This document shows positions 19,229-23,483 of a stretch of 23,483 nt of DNA, one piece after another; position 1 is the stretch's first letter, and every line of letters begins with the position of its first letter. The DNA lies in NCBI GenBank assembly GCA_958348565.1, contig CATVZP010000026.1, positions 1 through 23,483 of the forward strand, in the 5' to 3' direction. Under the pieces are notes generated by a model, which was not told the origin of the DNA, did not search any database, and saw nothing but the letters and a program-made list of their open reading frames with translations. This stretch comes from an uncultured Collinsella sp. (GTDB taxonomy: Bacteria > Actinomycetota > Coriobacteriia > Coriobacteriales > Coriobacteriaceae). The position numbers and the translations under genes were made by a program.

Positions 19229-19260
19229 AAAGCAGGCCTTCGAGCCTGCTTTGTTTTTTA
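19229..19260 (+). terminator. terminator-like hairpin between the two tRNA genes
   Basis: A 9-bp stem (19229-19237 with 19244-19252) with loop CTTCGA, then GTTTTTTA. It should end most transcripts after the first tRNA. Confidence 0.75.
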
Positions 19261-19268
19261 CCCCACGC

Positions 19269-19359
19269 GGAGGGGTGGCAGAGTGGTTGAATGCGGCGGT
19301 CTCGAAAACCGTTTGGCCTGTATAAGGTCACGAGGGTTCGAATCCCTCCTCCTCCGCCA
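19269..19359 (+). tRNA. tRNA-Ser (CGA)
   Basis: A 91-nt class II tRNA with encoded CCA (19357-19359). The acceptor GGAGGGG/CTCCTCC has one G-U pair. The anticodon loop CTCGAAA gives anticodon CGA, which reads UCG. The long variable arm and the T arm GAGGG-TTCGAAT-CCCTC are normal. It has no obvious promoter of its own. Confidence 0.97.
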
Positions 19360-19370
19360 TTTTGGTTGAG

Positions 19371-19397
19371 AAAGCTCCCGGAAATGGGAGCTTTTTT
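19371..19397 (+). terminator. terminator after the tRNA-Ser pair
   Basis: A 9-bp stem AAAGCTCCC (19371-19379) with GGGAGCTTT (19386-19394), followed by more T (run 19392-19397). Confidence 0.85.
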
Positions 19398-19431
19398 GTT
19401 ATCGGATCCCCTCTCGGCCGCACATCCCAAC

Positions 19432-19498
19432 CAAACATGTACATCACCCTCCAAAAACGACATTTTTCGACATCTTTGGAGGCTGATGTACATGTTTG
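19432..19498. repeat. 67-nt imperfect palindrome, copy 1
   Basis: Outer arms of 15 bp (19432-19446 with 19484-19498, perfect), one C-C mismatch, then an inner 8-bp stem CCTCCAAA/TTTGGAGG, and a 19-nt loop with the direct repeat CGACAT...CGACAT. It matches copy 2 (20641-20707) at 64 of 67 positions in the same orientation. It lies 105 nt before the nuclease-like gene. Confidence 0.92.
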
Positions 19499-19603
19499 CA
19501 TATCGCACTCGGCGCACTATCGGCCGTTTTGCCAGCATTCGGTATATTTCCTCACTTCAACGGACATAAGGACTGCATATCGGCATAAAGCGAGAGGTCC
19601 CCA

Positions 19604-20611
19604 ATGGATACTCCTGTTCTCATTTCGCATAAAACGGCGTGGCTCGTCCATCATGCGCCACAAGACCTGGTTCAAGCGATCGCGCAACACGACTACCAGA
19701 TAGGCGCAAGAGGCCTCTCCACCCAGCAACGTATCACGCGCATTCGACAGGCTCTTACCGACTGCGGTATTCCCACTAGCATGCTTGAGACTATCGATAT
19801 CTCCGTTGTATTTGCCTTCGAGCGAATCCGCGCCAACGGTGTAAATTGCCACGTTCTTGGCCAAAATCTACCCTACGACCATATTGACGAGCTGTCCCCT
19901 GGTATTTTTATCACCGACGAAGCCCTTACCTTCGTGTTCGCTGCCGAGTGGATGGACAGAATCGAATACCTCGAATACGGCTACGAAGTTTGCGGTGATT
20001 ATCGCATGGGGCTCAATCCCGATGGCCCTTATACCGAGCAGCCAGCCACCACTTCCAAGGACGAAATTGTCGAACTGCTCGATCGGCACCCCGGCAAACC
20101 CGGTGCCACACGCGCCAGACTCGCGCTCAGACATATCTACGACCACTCAGCCTCACCCATGGAAACCGCATCCGCTATCGCCCTTTCACTCCCGACGAGC
20201 GAAGGCGGCGTTGGCATCCGAGGTGTCGAACTCAACAAGCCACTCGAAATCCCTAAACGACTTTGGCATTGCACCAAAGCTCGAACGCTTAAAATCGATG
20301 CCCTCATTACCTATAAGCGAAGAGAGCTCGGCATCGAATATAAGGGCGGCCTTCACGACGAGGCCGAACGCAAGGGAGCAGATGCGGAGCGAGAGGCCGT
20401 ACTCGCCCAAATGGGCTATCGCATCGTCACGCTCACCTCAACGCAATTTGCCAGCCAACTCGCTTTCCACCGTGCCATGAACAATATCCGCGAAGCACTC
20501 AGCATGCCTCGTTGCGTAGATGCCGAGTATCAGCGAAAGCAAAACGAACTGCGCAAGGTGCTTATCCGTAACTGGAAGAGCGATCAAGCCGAAGAGTCGC
20601 CTTCTGAGTAA
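19604..20611 (+). CDS. solo PD-(D/E)XK nuclease-like protein (DUF559/AbiEi-related)
   Basis: A 335-residue protein. The C-terminal part (about 185-300) resembles the DUF559/Vsr-like endonuclease domain found in actinobacterial AbiEi-type proteins: SPMET (Glu187), KIDALI (Asp232) and IEYKGGLH (Glu245, Lys247) supply the expected acidic and basic active-site residues, followed by LAQMGYRIVTLT. The preceding PGKPGATRARLALRH (about 163-177) is the usual linker of this family. The N-terminal part (LISHKTAWLVHHA, 6-18) looks like the sensor half of such proteins. No toxin or methylase partner is encoded nearby. Function is unproven; defence or regulation are guesses. GAGAGG lies 7 nt before the ATG. 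Codon use appears less GC-rich than in the neighbours, and palindromes flank the gene, suggesting acquisition. Confidence 0.7.
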   Translation: MDTPVLISHKTAWLVHHAPQDLVQAIAQHDYQIGARGLSTQQRITRIRQALTDCGIPTSMLETIDISVVFAFERIRANGVNCHVLGQNLPYDHIDELSPGIFITDEALTFVFAAEWMDRIEYLEYGYEVCGDYRMGLNPDGPYTEQPATTSKDEIVELLDRHPGKPGATRARLALRHIYDHSASPMETASAIALSLPTSEGGVGIRGVELNKPLEIPKRLWHCTKARTLKIDALITYKRRELGIEYKGGLHDEAERKGADAEREAVLAQMGYRIVTLTSTQFASQLAFHRAMNNIREALSMPRCVDAEYQRKQNELRKVLIRNWKSDQAEESPSE

Positions 20612-20640
20612 CGACGGACCCGCTCACCCCGCGCTTCCCC

Positions 20641-20707
20641 CAAACATGCACATCACCCTCCAAAACCGACATTTTTTGACATCTTTGGAGGCTGATGTAC
20701 ATGTTTG
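20641..20707. repeat. 67-nt imperfect palindrome, copy 2
   Basis: Differs from copy 1 (19432-19498) at three positions, two of them in the loop region. The third, C for T in the left outer arm, weakens one base pair. It starts 30 nt after the stop of the nuclease-like gene, in the same orientation as copy 1, and could also act as that gene's terminator. Confidence 0.92.
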
Positions 20708-20821
20708 GAACCCATGACCGCACCCAGTCCAGACCGTTTGCCGAGCAATAGGGTCGCAATCGGCGCCGAACATGTACTATGTACGGGCACTGTCCAAACC
20801 CGTAACTCAAAGGACCCCATC

Positions 20822-21511
20822 TTGCCCGTCGCCGCCGCTATAACCGTTACCTCACATGCCTCGGATGCCATGGTCGCCATCCCCTTTTGGCTCGAGATGT
20901 TCGCCGTTGTCGCCGCATCGATCTCGGGCGTGCTGGTTGCGCGCGAACACAAGCTCGACCTGGTGGGCGCGGTCGCACTCGCCGTGGTCTGCGGTCTGGG
21001 CGGCGGTCTTTTACGCGACATGACGCTGCAAGTGGGCAACGTCTACATCCTCAACCAGCCGATGGCGCTCCCGCTTTCCATTGCCACGGCGGCCATCATC
21101 TACATCTTCCCGGCAATCGTCGATAAACCCGAGAAACTCATCCCATTGCTCGACATCATCTCGGTCGGCATCTACGCCGCCACCGGAGCGGACAAAGCAC
21201 TGGTTTATGGCTTTGCACCGGCCGTATGCATCATGATGGGCTTTTTCACCGCGGTGGGTGGCGGCATGTTGCGAGACGGCTTTATGGGCGTGGTTCCGGG
21301 CATTTTCCAACGTACTAACTTTTATGCCATCGCCGCCATCGCCGGATCGACAAGCTATGTGTGTCTCGTTATGAGCGGCATCATGAGCAATGTCGCCGCG
21401 CTGGTCGTATGCGTCGCGGTGACCATGGGTCTGCGCTGGCTCTCGCTGCGCTTTGATATCAAAAGCCCCACTGAGGAAGACATCGCACGTTTTTTGCATC
21501 GCAAAAAGTAG
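20822..21511 (+). CDS. TRIC-type cation channel / UPF0126 family membrane protein
   Basis: A 229-residue inner-membrane protein with two tandem repeats of about three helices each. Each carries the family signature: GGGLLRD (about 60-66) and GGGMLRD (about 146-152). Bacterial members (YadS/PF03458) form trimeric cation-permeable channels; older annotation calls them glycine transporters. The frame is open back to 20705, inside the palindrome, but that start has no support. I choose the TTG at 20822 because AAAGGA lies 7 nt upstream; an ATG at 20870 would also leave the whole first helix. Only a weak AACC/GGTT hairpin with CTTTT (21539-21555) follows. Confidence 0.85.
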   Translation: MPVAAAITVTSHASDAMVAIPFWLEMFAVVAASISGVLVAREHKLDLVGAVALAVVCGLGGGLLRDMTLQVGNVYILNQPMALPLSIATAAIIYIFPAIVDKPEKLIPLLDIISVGIYAATGADKALVYGFAPAVCIMMGFFTAVGGGMLRDGFMGVVPGIFQRTNFYAIAAIAGSTSYVCLVMSGIMSNVAALVVCVAVTMGLRWLSLRFDIKSPTEEDIARFLHRKK

Positions 21512-21580
21512 ACAGCGCGGCACGACCCTTCGAAATGCAACCGAGAGGTTCTTTTAGAGCGCCCGCGCGTTGGGTACCCT

Positions 21581-21605
21581 GTTAGATACATGTCGAGTAT
21601 CTAAC
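21581..21605. promoter_or_regulatory. operator-like perfect inverted repeat
   Basis: GTTAGATAC (21581-21589) and GTATCTAAC (21597-21605) are exact inverted copies separated by 7 nt. The right arm ends 2 nt before the AAGGA ribosome site of the next gene. The size and symmetry fit a dimeric repressor (TetR- or PadR-like) site, or an mRNA hairpin over the ribosome site. No regulator gene is adjacent. Confidence 0.6.
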
Positions 21606-21617
21606 GAAGGATTCACC

Positions 21618-22763
21618 ATGCCTTGCAACCCAGAACCGTCGTCCCAGCGCCGTAAAGCGCAGGCCCGCATCGCCCTCCTATTCGCACTGATTGCACTTGC
21701 GCTGACCGCGCTTCCCACGACGTCGTTCGCCGGCACAGACACCGCGGGCAACGTGCTCGCAACCGAAGTTGACTCAAATCCGTCTGGCGTCGAAGGCGAC
21801 CTGTACTGGGCCGGCCAAAGCCTTAACCTAGACGACGCTTCCATCGGCCGCGATATTATCGCCGCGGGCGATACCCTCTCGATTCGCGACTGCACCATAG
21901 GCGGAGCCGTTCGCCTGGCGGCGCGCACCATCGATATCTCCAAAACCGCAATCGATGGCAGCGTGACGGTAGCCGGTCAGCATGTCGTGCTCAACACTGG
22001 TAGCACCGCCAACTGTTTTTACGCGATGGGTGAGACAGTTGCCCTACGAGGCTCCGCCAAGTCGGCAGCACTTGCAGGCGATACGGTGACCATCGACGGC
22101 ACCGTCGAGGGCGATGTCGAGGTTTGGGCCGACAAGCTCGTCTTGGGCAAGAATGCCCGCATTACCGGCACCGTGAGCGCGCATGTTTCCGAAGACCCCG
22201 AGCGCGCCGCAGGAGCCGAGGTCGGCGCGCTCAAGATCGACCGCACCGAGAACGATGATACTTCCACCATTAACGATGTCATCGGCGGCATCGTCGCCGC
22301 GGCGCTCTCGGCCTGCTTTGTCGCCCTGCTGCTCGAGCTCGTCTTTCCGCGAGCGACCGCCAGCGCCGCCGGAATGCTCCACCAGCGCCCCACGCCCCTG
22401 TGGGTGAGCGGTCTTCTGGGCACGATCGCTATCGTCCCCGCCGTCCTACTGCTGATTATCTCCATCGCTGGCCTGTCGCTTGCCGGAACCCTCTTGTGCG
22501 GCGTTATCGGCATCGCGCTGGTCTCCACCGCTTTTGCGGGCTGCGCAATCGCCCGCATGGTCGGACATAACCAGAACCGCTACGCCATGGCAGCCGTCGG
22601 CGGTATCGCCGCAGGTGCCCTCACGGGACTTCCCCTCATCGGCGACTTCATCAGCGGCGTGGCCTTTGTCTTTATGCTCGGCTACGTTATCCAAATCATC
22701 TGGCGCAACGCCCGCCTCAAGCCCCAGCAGGCCGCCAACACCCCGGGCCTTCCCTCCGCCTAG
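21618..22763 (+). CDS. polymer-forming (bactofilin-like) membrane protein
   Basis: A 381-residue exported protein. A signal peptide lies at about 1-37 (QRRKAQARIALLFALIALAL core, TSFA near the end). Residues about 55-205 are a string of short beta repeats (VEGDLYWAGQSLNL, IGRDIIAAGDTLSI, IDGSVTVAGQHVVL, VEGDVEVWADKLVL) typical of the polymer-forming/bactofilin beta-helix. Hydrophobic helices follow at about 222-245, 268-290, 293-315, 328-345 and 347-366. The repeats probably assemble on the outside of the membrane; a role in envelope organisation is an inference. AAGGA lies 6 nt before the ATG at 21618, and the upstream in-frame ATG at 21570 lacks a ribosome site and precedes the operator-like repeat. 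Confidence 0.8.
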   Translation: MPCNPEPSSQRRKAQARIALLFALIALALTALPTTSFAGTDTAGNVLATEVDSNPSGVEGDLYWAGQSLNLDDASIGRDIIAAGDTLSIRDCTIGGAVRLAARTIDISKTAIDGSVTVAGQHVVLNTGSTANCFYAMGETVALRGSAKSAALAGDTVTIDGTVEGDVEVWADKLVLGKNARITGTVSAHVSEDPERAAGAEVGALKIDRTENDDTSTINDVIGGIVAAALSACFVALLLELVFPRATASAAGMLHQRPTPLWVSGLLGTIAIVPAVLLLIISIAGLSLAGTLLCGVIGIALVSTAFAGCAIARMVGHNQNRYAMAAVGGIAAGALTGLPLIGDFISGVAFVFMLGYVIQIIWRNARLKPQQAANTPGLPSA

Positions 22764-22770
22764 CCGTCGA

Positions 22771-22807
22771 CCCCCCGCAAAGGGGGCAGGCACCTTTACG
22801 GGGGTGC
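22771..22807. repeat. G/C-tract hairpins, candidate dispersed element
   Basis: Two adjacent small hairpins follow the polymer-forming gene: CCCCC-GCAAA-GGGGG (22772-22786) and GCACC...GGTGC (22790-22807), joined by the word CAGGCACCTTT. It may be a REP-like sequence; only one copy is present in the window. Confidence 0.4.
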
Positions 22808-22831
22808 AGACCAACTCAATCCCTGTGCACC

Positions 22832-22866
22832 AAAAAGGGCGCCGACCATTGCGGTCGACGCCCTTT
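22832..22866. terminator. bidirectional terminator between the polymer-forming gene and typA
   Basis: An 8-bp stem (22834-22841 with 22859-22866) is extended, after one mismatch, by CGACC/GGTCG. On the minus strand TTTTTGG follows, ending typA; on the plus strand a T-rich stretch follows. Confidence 0.8.
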
Positions 22867-22893
22867 CTTATTGGCGGTTATAAGCCCCAGCGC

Positions 22894-23483
22894 TTATTTG
22901 TTGACCTGGCCGGCGCGGACGGCAGCCTTCTTGCGGTCGGTGGCGTTGAGCAGACGCTTGCGCAGGCGGATGTTCTTGGGAGTGATCTCCACCAGCTCGT
23001 CGTCGGCGATGTACTCCAGCGCCTCTTCCAGAGAGAAGGTGCGAGGCGGCACCAACTGTACGGAGATGTCGGAGGTCGAGGAACGCTGGTTGCCCAGGTT
23101 CTTGGTACGGGCGATGTTGACGACCATGTCGCCGGCCTTGCTGCGCTCGCCCACGATCATGCCCTCGTAGCACTCGGTGCCCGGCTCAACAAACAGCTGA
23201 CCGCGCTCCTGCAGCGTGCCCAGAGCGTAGGCAACGGCCTTCTCGGTGGTCATGGAGATCATGGCGCCGTTCTGGCGATTGCCGATCTCGCCGGCGTAGG
23301 GACCGTACTCCAGGAAGGTGTGGTAGAACACGCCCTCGCCGTGGGTGACGTTCATAATGCGGTTCTTAAGACCCATGATGCCGCGCGTCGGGATCTTAAA
23401 CTCGAGGTGCGTCACGATGCCCGAGGTGTCCATGCTCGTCATGATGCCGCCGGAGGTGCCGAAGACCTCAACGACCTTGCCCG
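22894..23483 (-). CDS. typA: TypA/BipA translational GTPase, C-terminal part (cut by window edge)
   Basis: The last 196 residues of a TypA/BipA protein; the gene runs off the right edge with the frame open. The elongation-factor-G domain V-like region (FKIPTRGIMGLKNRIMNVTHGEG) and the TypA-specific C-terminal domain (NRQNGAMISMTTEKAVAYAL, LFVEPGTECYEGMIVGE, LTPKNIRLRKR-type ending seen as ITPKNIRLRKRLLN) are clear. The GTPase domain lies outside the window. TypA binds the ribosome and helps assembly and stress adaptation. It is followed by a strong terminator at 22832-22866. Confidence 0.96.
   Translation of the reverse strand, partial: GKVVEVFGTSGGIMTSMDTSGIVTHLEFKIPTRGIMGLKNRIMNVTHGEGVFYHTFLEYGPYAGEIGNRQNGAMISMTTEKAVAYALGTLQERGQLFVEPGTECYEGMIVGERSKAGDMVVNIARTKNLGNQRSSTSDISVQLVPPRTFSLEEALEYIADDELVEITPKNIRLRKRLLNATDRKKAAVRAGQVNK

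Noticed and set aside
19129..19359. Phage or integrative-element attachment at the tRNA-Ser genes
   Set aside because: No integrase and no second copy of the tRNA 3' end was seen downstream in the window.
19517..19864. 115-residue minus-strand open frame over the start of the nuclease-like gene
   Set aside because: Overlaps the supported plus-strand gene and shows no domain; considered as an antitoxin partner but there is no evidence.
19432..20707. CRISPR array interpretation of the two 67-nt repeats
   Set aside because: Only two copies, 1.1 kb apart with a gene between them, and no cas genes.
21491..21507. TTTTTGC-ATC-GCAAAAA palindrome at the end of the TRIC gene
   Set aside because: It is within the last codons (Phe-Leu-His-Arg-Lys-Lys) and not followed by a T run; probably a coding coincidence.

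Overview
The window looks like chromosomal core-genome DNA from a Coriobacteriia actinobacterium, most likely Collinsella or a close relative. This is inferred from the GC-rich coding style, the way the proteins read, and the gene mix of a class B sortase, purE, carAB, purD/purA and rpsF-ssb-rpsR-rplI-dnaB. I could not run a similarity search, so the genus is an inference.

Layout. Positions 1-1576: a plus-strand CmpB-like membrane protein with a good sigma-70-type promoter and a terminator shared with the convergent gene. Positions 1601-3572: a minus-strand purE - class B sortase - MoaE-like operon. Positions 3573-4009: a non-coding stretch with three large hairpins. Positions 4010-8765: carA-carB (minus strand), preceded by a hairpin that matches a PyrR-binding loop and abuts the carA ribosome binding site. 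Positions 8973-11724: an ABCB-type exporter followed by a single-pass membrane protein. Positions 11807-15236: purA, purD and a NUDIX hydrolase. Positions 15330-18634: the conserved rpsF-ssb-rpsR-rplI-dnaB cluster. Positions 18635-19128: a long leader/promoter region. Positions 19129-19359: two plus-strand tRNA-Ser genes (GGA and CGA). Positions 19432-20707: an islet made of one solo PD-(D/E)XK (DUF559/AbiEi-like) gene flanked by two nearly identical 67-nt palindromes. Positions 20822-22763: a TRIC-type channel and a polymer-forming (bactofilin-like) membrane protein with a palindromic operator candidate. Positions 22894 to the end: the 3' part of typA/bipA on the minus strand.

Functionally the minus-strand block serves nucleotide supply (PurE, PurD, PurA, CarA, CarB), replication (SSB, DnaB) and translation (bS6, bS18, bL9, TypA). 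The envelope genes (CmpB-like, sortase, ABC exporter, single-pass protein, TRIC, polymer-forming protein) are interspersed. The most unusual material is the palindrome-flanked nuclease-like gene next to the tRNA-Ser pair, the hairpin cluster between carB and purE, and the PyrR-type leader of carAB. No IS element, prophage or CRISPR array was seen.
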